A DNA stretch of 34,673 bases, taken from assembly GCA_030408505.1 (NCBI GenBank), contig JAUHQI010000002.1:1-34673 (forward strand). The letters are read 5' to 3'. This document shows, in pieces, positions 8,135-16,091 of this stretch. A program made the translations under genes and the position numbers. This DNA is from Candidatus Sacchlamyda saccharinae. Lineage in GTDB: Bacteria > Chlamydiota > Chlamydiia > Chlamydiales > Rhabdochlamydiaceae. The notes beneath the pieces were generated by a model. The model was given only the letters and a program-made list of their open reading frames with translations. It was not told the origin of the DNA and did no database searches. How positions within the stretch are numbered: position 1 is the stretch's first letter; each line of letters begins with the position of its first letter.

Positions 8135-8480
8135 TATCACGAAGTTCTATGACCATTACTTCTATTGGCTCATCTGATTCGTTAACATCTCCATGAAGGG
8201 TTCCTGGAGGATCTGCGTCTAGCCAATAAGCTTTACCGCTATCAAAACGCAGCTCAGAAGTTTCGCCAGTTTGCTCAATTTTAGTAAGACTACCCCCTTT
8301 CAGTCCCACCACGACGCGAGGAGCATCATGCCGATGCATTTTCAGGGGCTGATGCGGCATAATAGTGGTCTTCCATACTTTTACAACATCATTCTCAAAC
8401 TGGAGAACTCGATGGGTTGTGTTGGTATCTTCTCCACTTAGCGCAAAACAAAAAGTAAGCAATACGATGAGCTGTTTCAT
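8124..8480 (-). CDS. Exported small cupin-domain protein
   Basis: 118 residues from ATG 8480. This start puts a signal peptide first (MKQLIVLLTFCFALSG); the longer frame would begin with a TTG at 8501 without ribosome site. The core is a single cupin barrel: MHRHDAPRVVVGLKGG carries the metal-ligand-like His residues of motif 1, and PPGTLHGDVN gives motif 2. The signal peptide suggests a periplasmic place. Many such proteins have no known substrate. It precedes the M19 dipeptidase with overlapping ends. Confidence 0.7.
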   Translation of the reverse strand: MKQLIVLLTFCFALSGEDTNTTHRVLQFENDVVKVWKTTIMPHQPLKMHRHDAPRVVVGLKGGSLTKIEQTGETSELRFDSGKAYWLDADPPGTLHGDVNESDEPIEVMVIELRDNED

Positions 8481-8564
8481 ATGTTTTGCAAACGATATCA
8501 AAATGAGCTTTTTAGGAAAAGTTTTGAATTGGTTTGCGTATAAATCGAGTTTTAAAAAAATTGA

Positions 8565-9482
8565 TCAAAATCCATAGCGAGCTTGGAGTGTAAGGCCTTG
8601 GAAAATTAGATTGCCGCTTTGGCCTCCGGTGCCATTATCGAAAATTTGATACTGGTTGAACCAATCTTGGATTTCATAGCCTAATTTGAAAGAGAAATCA
8701 CAAAGATCTAATCCAAACCCGAAGAATCCTTGAAGCATAAAAGCGCCAAAGTTTCTATCGGAGATTTTAGTCATGATATTGGAATCAGAAGTAGAGAGAA
8801 ATTGATCGAAAAAGGACCAGTGCCCCCACATAAAAGCGGCATAAAAGTCTCCAACCAAACTGAAACAATTAGAGAGGATCCATTTGCTATTCACTCCCCC
8901 TTTTGGACCGACTCCCCAAAAATCATTCTGCAAATTTTCCACAGCTTTTACAGGAATGAAGAAGATATCTAAAATATCAAATGTCTTCCTGAAAGTATTT
9001 TTAAAAGTTTGATGGATCCACCCCCCTTTTATCCCGATCGATGGACGAAAAAAAAGACAATCTGATGGGCAAAGCGGATAGCCAAGGTCCCAATCAAACA
9101 TGTTGTAAGAGATTTTGCCCTCTATTTTAGCTTTTTGATAAAAGCCCAGACCGGAGAATATGCTGCCAAAATACTCAGACTTGATCATATCGTCTGCAGC
9201 ACGATTCGATCCTTTTGCTTCGAAACGAGTGTAGGTAAAATTTGTTTCCCAACAATCACAACAGCTCGAATACCCAACTCCAATCCGAAAGCCGGGGTTC
9301 CAACCAAAGTTGAGCTTTTGAAATGTGACCGTTTCAAAATTCCCTCTAGGATCTAGACTCATGGAGGGGTCAATGATTTCAGTTGTCATCCAATACAATG
9401 CATCTGTGTAGACATCTATATTAGCCACTAAGGGCTTAGATGCCAACAGTAAGAGTAGTGCCGATATCGCCTTTTTTTTCAT
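8565..9482 (-). CDS. MOMP-like outer-membrane porin (tandem copy 3)
   Basis: 305 residues with a signal peptide and terminal aromatic residue (ARYGF). It shares blocks with the next two upstream genes: a Cys motif (CCDCWE) after a GFRIGVGY strand, CPSDCLFFRPSIGIKGGWI, NDFWGVGPKGG, and an F-x-L-x-G-D-F segment. These are the features of the Legionella-type major outer-membrane protein family that is expanded in Simkania. It is expected to form a beta-barrel porin, with Cys pairs available for disulfide cross-linking. ATG 9482 overlaps the preceding stop by 1 nt (TAATG), so the three genes are co-translated. Confidence 0.8.
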   Translation of the reverse strand: MKKKAISALLLLLASKPLVANIDVYTDALYWMTTEIIDPSMSLDPRGNFETVTFQKLNFGWNPGFRIGVGYSSCCDCWETNFTYTRFEAKGSNRAADDMIKSEYFGSIFSGLGFYQKAKIEGKISYNMFDWDLGYPLCPSDCLFFRPSIGIKGGWIHQTFKNTFRKTFDILDIFFIPVKAVENLQNDFWGVGPKGGVNSKWILSNCFSLVGDFYAAFMWGHWSFFDQFLSTSDSNIMTKISDRNFGAFMLQGFFGFGLDLCDFSFKLGYEIQDWFNQYQIFDNGTGGQSGNLIFQGLTLQARYGF

Positions 9483-10417
9483 TAAAACTCAACGCTCAAA
9501 TTTAGTGTTCCCCCTTGTAGGGTCAGATCTCCATGCACGCGAAGCTGCTGAAAGGTCGGAATGCGAAATTGGTTAAACCAAATTTGCCCTTCATACCCCA
9601 GCCGAGCTGCAAAATGGGCCCATTCAGAAATATCTGTTTCCCAACCAAGCCCAGCAAAAGCTCCGATCATCAGTGACCCCAAATGAGTATCATTCATTCT
9701 GACATTTGAGACCTCTGATCGGCTGTTTTCGTATACATCGGTACTCTTCCAAGTGCCCCAAAGAACAGCCATGTCAAAATCCCCAAAGAGACTAAAGCAA
9801 TGGCCCAGCTCCCACTTACTGTCTACACCAGCAGAAGGGCCAACTCCCCAAAAATCATTGGTCACATCTTCGGTAGAAGTGTAGCGAGAAAAAGGGAGCA
9901 AAATAAAATTTTCCCACTCAGTACAAATCGCCTGATCGATCCAGCCCCCTTTCAAACCGATATAAGGCGTAAGAGAAATGCACTCACAAAAGCAAAAGTT
10001 TTTCCCTACCTGCCCATCAAACATGTTGTACTTGAGAGATAGATTGATCTTGGCGCTATCGGCGAGGTCTTCTTTTAGAAAACCCGCAAAGAACTGAGTG
10101 AAGATGATTTGGTCTTTCTGAGGAATCGCCTTATCTCCTTTGCTATGAAACCGAGTCCAATAAGCCCGGACATCCCAACAGTCGCAGTCAAACGTATGCC
10201 CTCCCCCGACCCGAAAACCTGTGTTCCAATCAAATGTGACGTTTTCTCCCTCAAAGACCTCAATTCCTCCTAGAGTACTTCCCAATGTGCTTGCCCAAAG
10301 GAGAGAAGGCTGCTCGGAAGCTTTCCAGTAGAGAAAGTCACCAAATACCTCGAATGAAAACATCGAAGCTGGGGCCAAAATAAGCAAGGCAATCAGTTTA
10401 GAACGCAAAGCGGACAT
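9482..10417 (-). CDS. MOMP-like outer-membrane porin (tandem copy 2)
   Basis: 311 residues. The start is ATG 10417, 8 nt after a strong AAGGAGG; an in-frame TTG one codon earlier is not needed. It has a signal peptide (MSALRSKLIALLILAPASMFSF) and shares the family blocks: GFRVGGGHTFDCDCWD, CECISLTPYIGLKGGWI, NDFWGVGPSAGVDSKWELGHC, and a terminal barrel strand LNLSVEF. The Cys positions match copies 1 and 3. It overlaps copy 1 by 20 nt. A porin or adhesin role is inferred from the family. Confidence 0.8.
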   Translation of the reverse strand: MSALRSKLIALLILAPASMFSFEVFGDFLYWKASEQPSLLWASTLGSTLGGIEVFEGENVTFDWNTGFRVGGGHTFDCDCWDVRAYWTRFHSKGDKAIPQKDQIIFTQFFAGFLKEDLADSAKINLSLKYNMFDGQVGKNFCFCECISLTPYIGLKGGWIDQAICTEWENFILLPFSRYTSTEDVTNDFWGVGPSAGVDSKWELGHCFSLFGDFDMAVLWGTWKSTDVYENSRSEVSNVRMNDTHLGSLMIGAFAGLGWETDISEWAHFAARLGYEGQIWFNQFRIPTFQQLRVHGDLTLQGGTLNLSVEF

Positions 10418-11357
10418 CAAGCGATCCTCCTTGCAAAGTCAAAACATTGTTGAGACGACCGCCATTCAAGGTATAAAGTTGGAGCTGACTGAGCCAAACT
10501 TGCGCTTCATATCCAAGGCGCACAGCAAAGGAGCTCCTCCGCCAACTCAGGCCAATAAAATTCCGGATCATCGGCGCTGCCCCATCGATGTTTGAAAGAT
10601 CAATCACAACCTCTTCAGCGCGATCATTCTGGTACCGATCCTGAAAGGTCCAATGCCCATACATCAAAGCACCTGACAGATCGTTAAACAATGAAAAAGT
10701 GTAGCACTCCCCTGAGCACAGAATCCAATCCAAGTTCAAACCCGCACTTGGCCCTATCCCCCAAAAGTCATTCTTTAGATCTTCAGTAGCTCTCGTAAAT
10801 AAAAGAGCAGGATCAGTAGGATTTTGCCAGCTCGTATCAATCGATTGATCGATCCATCCCCCCTTCAAACCAATAAACGGGCGCAAGGTAAGGCATTCAC
10901 TTGCACAAAACAAACGACCAAGCTCGGCATCAAAGATATTGAAATCGATCTGCCAGCGCATACTCGCCCTGCGATAGGTCGGGCCAGCAAGTTTTGTCCC
11001 ATCAGCATTATCGATGTAGAAATTTGCTAAAAAGGCAGACGAGATCAGGCCGTCAGTGCTTGTAGAATCCTTTCCATTACTGCGGTACCACGTATATGCC
11101 CCCAAAAGATCCCAACAATCGTGGCAAGTAACATAATCCAGCCCTACCCGAAACCCATAGTCACATCCGAAAGAAACTGAGAGCAGATCGATATTTTCAG
11201 TAGAGCCTTCTGTAGTAAAAACCTGTCCCCAATTTTCTGAGCTAGCCTCATTTGTACACCAAACGAGAAAATCGGCAAAAACCTCCGTTTCCGCTCGCAA
11301 CAGACTTGTAGAAAGGAAAACAGCAGCGAAAATAGCTCCAAATCTCAAAATACACAC
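10398..11357 (-). CDS. MOMP-like outer-membrane porin (tandem copy 1)
   Basis: 319 residues; first gene of the tandem set. Signal peptide (MCILRFGAIFAAVFLSTSLLRA), then the shared blocks GFRVGLDYVTCHDCWD, CASECLTLRPFIGLKGGWI and NDFWGIGPSAGL, with a terminal Phe (LDVRFAF). There is no ATG at the 5' end: GTG 11357 is the longest start, while TTG 11348 has AGGGTG about 7 nt before it. The true start is therefore uncertain by three codons. An extra Cys near CSGEC replaces the HC/NC motif of the other two copies. Confidence 0.78.
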   Translation of the reverse strand: MCILRFGAIFAAVFLSTSLLRAETEVFADFLVWCTNEASSENWGQVFTTEGSTENIDLLSVSFGCDYGFRVGLDYVTCHDCWDLLGAYTWYRSNGKDSTSTDGLISSAFLANFYIDNADGTKLAGPTYRRASMRWQIDFNIFDAELGRLFCASECLTLRPFIGLKGGWIDQSIDTSWQNPTDPALLFTRATEDLKNDFWGIGPSAGLNLDWILCSGECYTFSLFNDLSGALMYGHWTFQDRYQNDRAEEVVIDLSNIDGAAPMIRNFIGLSWRRSSFAVRLGYEAQVWLSQLQLYTLNGGRLNNVLTLQGGSLDVRFAF

Positions 11358-11445
11358 CCTAGATTAACTGAGGGATATATTCTCCAAAAAAAAGATTAAA
11401 GGCAAAGGCTATTTTTGAACCAAAACAACTATCAGAATCGGAGTA

Positions 11446-11886
11446 TTAGACTTCACAATCTTTAGCTCCAGTTACAAAGTCTTCCAAAGTTTTAAGCACA
11501 TGATTCCAAGATTGTGTAGAGTGAGTAGCACGCTCCTCTGATTCAAAACACTCTTGCGTTACGGTAAGAAGCGTCCCCTCTTTTTCCTCAGCGAGAGCAT
11601 AGCGCACAGTCTGATAATTTTCCGGCCTGTCTTCAAGACCACCCATACTGCTTAAATAGCTATAAGACAGCTCTGTAAAAGGGTTGAACGAAAGAACAAC
11701 GCCTTTGTCTTCGTAAAGCACTCCGTTATATTCCCCTCGAAAAAAAATGGGCGATCCAATCGACCAGTCCGTTTCGAGATTCGTTCCAAATAAATAGGCC
11801 TTTACAGAAGCCGGATCTGTAAGAGCTTTCCAAACAAGCTCTGGAGAAGCATCAATGTAAATATTTGCTGTAGCTGTATAAGACAA
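11446..11886 (-). CDS. START/AHSA1-like (SRPBCC) domain protein
   Basis: 146 residues matching the AHSA1-type SRPBCC fold: an N-terminal strand with IYIDASPELVWKALTDPASVKAY, then FRGEYNG, and a C-terminal helix (WNHVLKTLEDFV). The family binds hydrophobic ligands; bacterial members are often of unknown function. The start is TTG 11886, supported by AAGGAG 5-6 nt upstream. It has its own promoter and is transcribed away from the MATE gene. Confidence 0.8.
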   Translation of the reverse strand: MSYTATANIYIDASPELVWKALTDPASVKAYLFGTNLETDWSIGSPIFFRGEYNGVLYEDKGVVLSFNPFTELSYSYLSSMGGLEDRPENYQTVRYALAEEKEGTLLTVTQECFESEERATHSTQSWNHVLKTLEDFVTGAKDCEV

Positions 11887-11921
11887 GAATACTCCTTGGG
11901 ATACTTAGCTTAGGAAATAAA

Positions 11922-11950
11922 ATTCTATTCTAACATCTATAGGCATTCAA
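11922..11950 (-). promoter_or_regulatory. Sigma70-type promoter for the SRPBCC gene
   Basis: Minus strand: TTGAAT (11950-11945), exactly 17 nt, TAGAAT (11927-11922). Five of six -10 positions match consensus. Confidence 0.6.
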
Positions 11951-12012
11951 TAAAAAAAATGTTTTTCCATGCTTGAAATCCACCAAAGCGATAAAATCAA
12001 GAGCGGTGCAAT

Positions 12013-13365
12013 ATGAAAGCATATAATTATTTAGAATCCCCTGTCGGGAAAACCTTATTCTATAAATCTCTCCCAATGTTCCTAGGGATCTTTGCCAATA
12101 TTGCTTACAATTTGGTCGATACCTTCTTCGTCGCGAGATTGGGAACCCAAGAACTCGCCGCAATGAGCTTTGGCTTTCCGATCATCATGATTGTACTCAA
12201 CATAATGATGGGAATTGCAACGGCTTTGAGTTCCTTGTCCTCAAGATTGATCGGCCAAAAAAAGCTGAGCGAAGCCAAAGAGACAAACTCTCAGGGGCTA
12301 CTCTTCACCTTCATAGTCTCAGTGTTTCTGACCATCCTTGGAATGCTGACAATCAATCCTTTGTTTAAGCTTCTTGGGGTAGAAAGTGCTGTAATGGGAT
12401 ATGTGCATAGCTACATGTCTGTTTGGTACTGCGGAATGTTACTCATGAACCTAAATATTGTAGGAGGAGCGATTTTCCGCGCAAAAGGGAACGTTACTTA
12501 CCCAAGCCTAATCCTTGTTTTGGGTGCTGCTTTAAATGCTATTCTAGATCCCATTTTAATCTTTGGCCTAGGGCCAATCCCTGCAATGGGTATTGCGGGC
12601 GCCGCATGGACAACCGTCTTCGGTAATGGCTTAAGTACCCTTCTCATATTTGCAAAGCTACTGAAAGACGACGAAATTTCTTTACCCTCGATGCTTCGTT
12701 CGATAAATTTCTCTATTCACAAACGTATTTCAGTGATTGCTTTTCCAACGGCGATGGCCAATAGCTTTGTGCCCATGAGCACAGCCTTCACAAATTGGCT
12801 CCTCGTCTCCTATGGAAATGCAGCCGTTGCTGCCAACTCGATCGCAACGCGAATTGAAACCGTCCCTTTTATGGCCATTTTTGCTCTATCTTCTGTTTTA
12901 GCTCCCTTCATTGGGCAAAATTGGGGTGCGGGAAACCTCTCTCGCATTCGCGAAGGGATAAAAAAATCGTTCGTCTTTTCCTATCTACTAGGTGCCGCCT
13001 GTGCCCTTTCACTCATTTTCTTTAGGAAATCCATTGGAGCCCTATTTGATAATTCCCCCCAAGTGGTCGACATCACTGCTCTCTATTTTTCGTTTATCCC
13101 CCTAACCTATGGGATGCTGGGGACCGTATTTCTGACCAACAATGCCATGAATGCTGTAGGCAAACCCTATTTAGGGAACCTCCTCTCTGCCTCAAGACTC
13201 GTGCTCCTCTATATTCCCCTAGCTTACCTGCTAAACCGAAACTTTGAGATCAATGGAATCTTTTTTGCTCGCGTAGCCGCAAACTTGATCGTAGGAGCCC
13301 TTTCAAGCCTCTTAATCTACAGAACTTTTTTCCATAAAGAACCGGCTCCTGAAGAAATATCCTGA
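12013..13365 (+). CDS. MATE family multidrug/Na+-driven exporter
   Basis: 450 residues with about 12 transmembrane helices in two homologous halves, the normal MATE size. The first half has FLGIFANIAYNLVDTFFVARLGTQELAAMSFGFPI, a hallmark of the family start, and FRAKGNVTYPSLILVLGAALNAILDPILIFG. The second half has APFIGQNWGAGNLSRIREG. MATE proteins export cationic compounds using Na+ or H+ gradients. The last 49 bp overlap the 3' end of the convergent beta-lactamase-family gene. Confidence 0.9.
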   Translation: MKAYNYLESPVGKTLFYKSLPMFLGIFANIAYNLVDTFFVARLGTQELAAMSFGFPIIMIVLNIMMGIATALSSLSSRLIGQKKLSEAKETNSQGLLFTFIVSVFLTILGMLTINPLFKLLGVESAVMGYVHSYMSVWYCGMLLMNLNIVGGAIFRAKGNVTYPSLILVLGAALNAILDPILIFGLGPIPAMGIAGAAWTTVFGNGLSTLLIFAKLLKDDEISLPSMLRSINFSIHKRISVIAFPTAMANSFVPMSTAFTNWLLVSYGNAAVAANSIATRIETVPFMAIFALSSVLAPFIGQNWGAGNLSRIREGIKKSFVFSYLLGAACALSLIFFRKSIGALFDNSPQVVDITALYFSFIPLTYGMLGTVFLTNNAMNAVGKPYLGNLLSASRLVLLYIPLAYLLNRNFEINGIFFARVAANLIVGALSSLLIYRTFFHKEPAPEEIS

Positions 13366-14311
13366 AGGATTTCAGGAAGAGGGGCATTTTCAGAATTCGA
13401 AAGGATGATCGTTGTCCGATCCCTGTCTGGCTCATATAGCATAGCTGAGAGAAATCCATTGATTTTTCCGAAGTGCCCAATCGAGTTTTCGTTGGGAAAT
13501 TTTGGATGTTTTAAAAAGAGTCCATAGCCATAAGCTACCCCTTTTTTCTCACTTCGAGCATGCTCTTGAACGAGTTGGCTGTATGCATTTGCAGATAGAA
13601 CATCCTGTTGGTGCAGTGCAATGTTCCAAAGAGAGAGATCCTCTATACAGCTGACAATATTTCCAGATCCAATAGCAATGGACATATCTATGTATGGAGC
13701 TTCAATATACTCATTATTCTCTTGAATATATCCAACAGCTTGGCCTGCAATTGGGCTAATACCCATATCAACAGTTGTCCTGTTCATGCTGAGGGGTTTG
13801 AAAAATGTAGTTTCTAAATATTCGGCATAAGTCCTCCCCGTCACCCGCTCGATGATTGCGGCCAAAATGAGGTAATTGGTGTTGTTATATTCAAAGGAGA
13901 TACCTGGCGGATTTGTCTCTACTTGCCCCTTTAGAAAATCAGAATTCTGTAGCACCAGTTGGTTTTCGCCATCAGGCCGCTGGAAAAAATTTGGGAGGCC
14001 AGACATGTGACAGAGTAGATGATGGATCGTAATCTCACCTCCGTTTGGAAAGTTGGGTAAATATTTCCCAATGGGCTCTTCCACAGAGAGCAAGCGCTGA
14101 TCTTGCAGTATTAAAATTGCTACAGAGGTAAATTGTTTTGAAATCGAGCCAACTCGGAACACCGTCGTGTTTTGATTTGGTATCTCCTTGTTTAAATCAG
14201 CGAATCCATGCCCACTTCCAAAATCAAAATAGTGCCATGGAAGACTTCATTTCCGCAGCAAAGAGGCAAAGGACTCAGGAACAAAAACAAACATATTATA
14301 AATCGCATCAT
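13317..14311 (-). pseudogene. Serine beta-lactamase/class C-like hydrolase, frameshifted near its 5' end
   Basis: From 14162 down to 13317 one frame encodes 281 residues with all catalytic motifs: SISK (SxxK), YNN (YxN) and HFG (HxG). Homology continues upstream of that GTG as GHGFADLNKEIPNQNTT, up to a TGA near 14225. In another frame, ATG 14311 starts a lipoprotein-like leader (MMRFIICLFLFLSPLPLCC) followed by FHGTILILE. Family members normally read this as GTVLVA, about nine residues, then GFGYADLEKKIP. So the two parts join near 14200-14220 only through a frameshift with about 7-9 residues missing. An alternative is initiation at GTG 14162, giving a protein without its first strand. Confidence 0.6.
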
Positions 14312-14333
14312 ATCGCAAATAAAAATGGGGTAT

Positions 14334-14365
14334 AAAAAAAGGCCTCTTTTTTAAAAAAGAGGCCT
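14334..14365 (-). terminator. Intrinsic terminator after tRNA-Asn
   Basis: A perfect 24-bp palindrome (GGCCTC, six T, six A, GAGGCC; 14341-14364) is followed on the minus strand by seven T. It lies 5 bp past the tRNA 3' end and before the beta-lactamase-family start, so it ends the tRNA transcript. Confidence 0.85.
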
Positions 14366-14369
14366 GATT

Positions 14370-14441
14370 CTCCGGATGCTAGATTCGAACTAGCGACCAA
14401 TGGATTAACAGTCCACTGCTCTACCGCTGAGCTAATCCGGA
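14370..14441 (-). tRNA. tRNA-Asn (anticodon GTT)
   Basis: The minus strand gives a 72-nt cloverleaf: acceptor TCCGGAT/ATCCGGA, D arm GCTC-AGCGGTA-GAGC, anticodon arm GTGGA-CTGTTAA-TCCAT with GTT, T arm GCTAG-TTCGAAT-CTAGC, discriminator G. CCA is not encoded. Confidence 0.95.
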
Positions 14442-14514
14442 ATAATCTTTAATTCTAAGCCATAAGCCGCTTAAATGTATACACAAAACGATTCAAATTT
14501 TTCCTAATAGGATC

Positions 14515-14545
14515 AAAGAAAAGCCCCTATAAAAGGGGCTTTTTC
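14515..14545 (-). terminator. Intrinsic terminator of small barrel protein B
   Basis: AAGCCCC/GGGGCTT stem with loop TATAAAA, flanked by A-rich and T-rich runs. On the minus strand it begins directly after the TAA of the 14546-15079 gene and ends in TTTTCTTT. The symmetric A/T flanks would allow it to work in both directions. Confidence 0.75.
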
Positions 14546-15079
14546 TTAAAAAGCAAATCCATATTTTAAAGTAACAAATGGAATGCAATCAATCAGTTTT
14601 TTCTCAGAAATCGCATATACTGGATACAGGACTTCTACCTGAAAAAACCTCTTGTTTCCATCTGAATTAAAAAATTCCTTTCCAATGAGAAAGTTTGGGG
14701 TAACGAAGGGTCCAAACTCATGGACATCATCGAAGCCAAACGGCACCCCGGCAGATCCCCCAAGTCCAACATAGTATTGAGAACAAGGCTCTTGTTTAAA
14801 ATAACAAAGGCCGTTCACATACCCGCGGATTAGATTCCATCGAAACAAAGTGGCAAGAGTGGCTCCCGTATCGATAGCCACTTTGTCACCAATAGCAGTC
14901 CTTCTTCCAAGGCTCAAAGTTAGCGCTGGAAAGGGAAGAGGGCCAAGTCCAAGGCCTCCATATGTATAGGAGGAATGGATACACGGATCGGGCATACATT
15001 CTTCCACTTTTGGGGCTGTATTAGCAAATGAAAGGTTTTTCATTCCAATTAAGCTCAATAAAATCATTAATTTTTTCAT
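14546..15079 (-). CDS. Small outer-membrane beta-barrel protein (paralogue B)
   Basis: 177 residues with a signal peptide (MKKLMILLSLIGMKNLSFA). It is homologous to the gene at 6531-7082: YGGLGLGPLPFPALTLSLGRR, YVNGLCYFK, YYVGLGGSAG, NFLIGKEF, an EKKLID segment, and a terminal Phe strand (LKYGFAF). It has two acidic/Cys residue pairs near the mature N-terminus (ECMPDPC) that paralogue A lacks. ATG 15079 has an AAAGGAG site. The MITE-like element ends only 20 bp upstream, so its natural promoter was displaced or now lies in the element. Confidence 0.7.
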   Translation of the reverse strand: MKKLMILLSLIGMKNLSFANTAPKVEECMPDPCIHSSYTYGGLGLGPLPFPALTLSLGRRTAIGDKVAIDTGATLATLFRWNLIRGYVNGLCYFKQEPCSQYYVGLGGSAGVPFGFDDVHEFGPFVTPNFLIGKEFFNSDGNKRFFQVEVLYPVYAISEKKLIDCIPFVTLKYGFAF

Positions 15080-15099
15080 ATTTCATTCTCCTTTATTAG

Positions 15100-15259
15100 G
15101 GAGGCGCTGATCAATTGCTTTCTCAGAGATTCGACCCAAACGGGTCGGAAAAATTAATTTGGAGATCACAATTAACTTAGCAAGTTAATGGAGATCGAAA
15201 ATTAAGTTTTCCGGCGCTTTTGGCCGAAGATCTGGGGAATTGAATTGATCAGCGCCTCC
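15100..15259. mobile_element. MITE-like palindromic element with 17-bp inverted ends and TTAG duplication
   Basis: The ends are GGAGGCGCTGATCAATT (15100-15116) and its exact reverse complement (15243-15259). TTAG occurs directly outside each end (15096-15099 and 15260-15263), as expected for a 4-bp target-site duplication. Inside lie further stems: CGACCC/GGGTCG, TTAACTT/AAGTTAA, CGGC/GCCG, and a longer imperfect pair (about 15147-15160 with 15199-15212). There is no coding capacity. The right end supplies the last two Arg codons and the stop of the Aur1-like PAP2 gene. A non-autonomous transposon moved by a transposase elsewhere is the best reading. Confidence 0.7.
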
Positions 15260-16091
15260 TTAGGGGTTTCATATCGGTATCCAGTGATCTTTTAGCAAGG
15301 TAAAGAGCGAATAAGGTTAATGCCATTCCGGAAAGGAAATCGACGAAGTAGTGATAGCGCAGATAAATGGTCGAAATCCAAACTAATGTACAGTAAATGG
15401 CTCCAGGGTAAAAACGGCGCCGTCGATGTGTCCAATCGAAGAGGAGGCAAAAGGCTGATAGGCTGCAGTGCAAACTAGGAAAGGCCCCTGTTCCGTTCAT
15501 CCCTTCATAGAGCATTTTGTGAATGGATGCAGAAAAAAGGATCCCCTCTTTCAGTGGAGGGCCAAAAAGTTCGGGGGTCGAAAAATGGGGTCCTTCTCCT
15601 GGAGTGATCATATAAAAAATAAATCCTATCCAATAGATGGAAAATAACCCGCTATAAAAGCTCCTGGTAAGATGGTCATTTCTTTTAACGTAATGGATTA
15701 GGCTAGAGAGGATGTAATAGAAAAAAAGGAGATACACGAGATACATGATCTCAGTGAACAGGGGGTGGATCCAAGCACACATCTTCAGAGATAGGCTTTC
15801 CCCAAAAAACCACTGGTCTGCTCGCTGTAAAAGAAGATCTATTTTGGGTAGCTGGAGACGGGAGACGATTTTTCCCGTAGCGTTGTAGACAACAGGAACA
15901 GAGAGCGGAGGGAAAAACAACTTAAGTTTGTTTCGAAAGGGCGTTTCTTTTCCAAAATAGAGCCAGATCCCACAAAGTCCAAGGCTCAGTAAGGATAAGC
16001 TTGTGAAGGAAAGGAAATACCCTGAAACACCTAATTTCGTCAGGAATACGAGGAGCAATCCAAAGAAGAGTTTTTGATCTATTTTCAGCAT
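15249..16091 (-). CDS. Aur1/PAP2_3-like membrane phosphotransferase or phosphatase
   Basis: 280 residues, about six or seven membrane helices. The PAP2_3 signatures are G-A-F-P205-S-L-H208-C and L-R245-Y-H247-Y-F-V-D251, as in inositol-phosphoceramide synthase and related enzymes that move or remove lipid phosphate head groups. His247 would be the nucleophile. It is the last gene of the lipid operon, overlapping the adenylate-forming gene by 7 nt. The C-terminus (KPLRRR) is partly encoded by the inverted end of the adjacent MITE-like element, so the original tail was replaced. It may finish the lipid made by the operon, which is inference. Confidence 0.75.
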   Translation of the reverse strand: MLKIDQKLFFGLLLVFLTKLGVSGYFLSFTSLSLLSLGLCGIWLYFGKETPFRNKLKLFFPPLSVPVVYNATGKIVSRLQLPKIDLLLQRADQWFFGESLSLKMCAWIHPLFTEIMYLVYLLFFYYILSSLIHYVKRNDHLTRSFYSGLFSIYWIGFIFYMITPGEGPHFSTPELFGPPLKEGILFSASIHKMLYEGMNGTGAFPSLHCSLSAFCLLFDWTHRRRRFYPGAIYCTLVWISTIYLRYHYFVDFLSGMALTLFALYLAKRSLDTDMKPLRRR

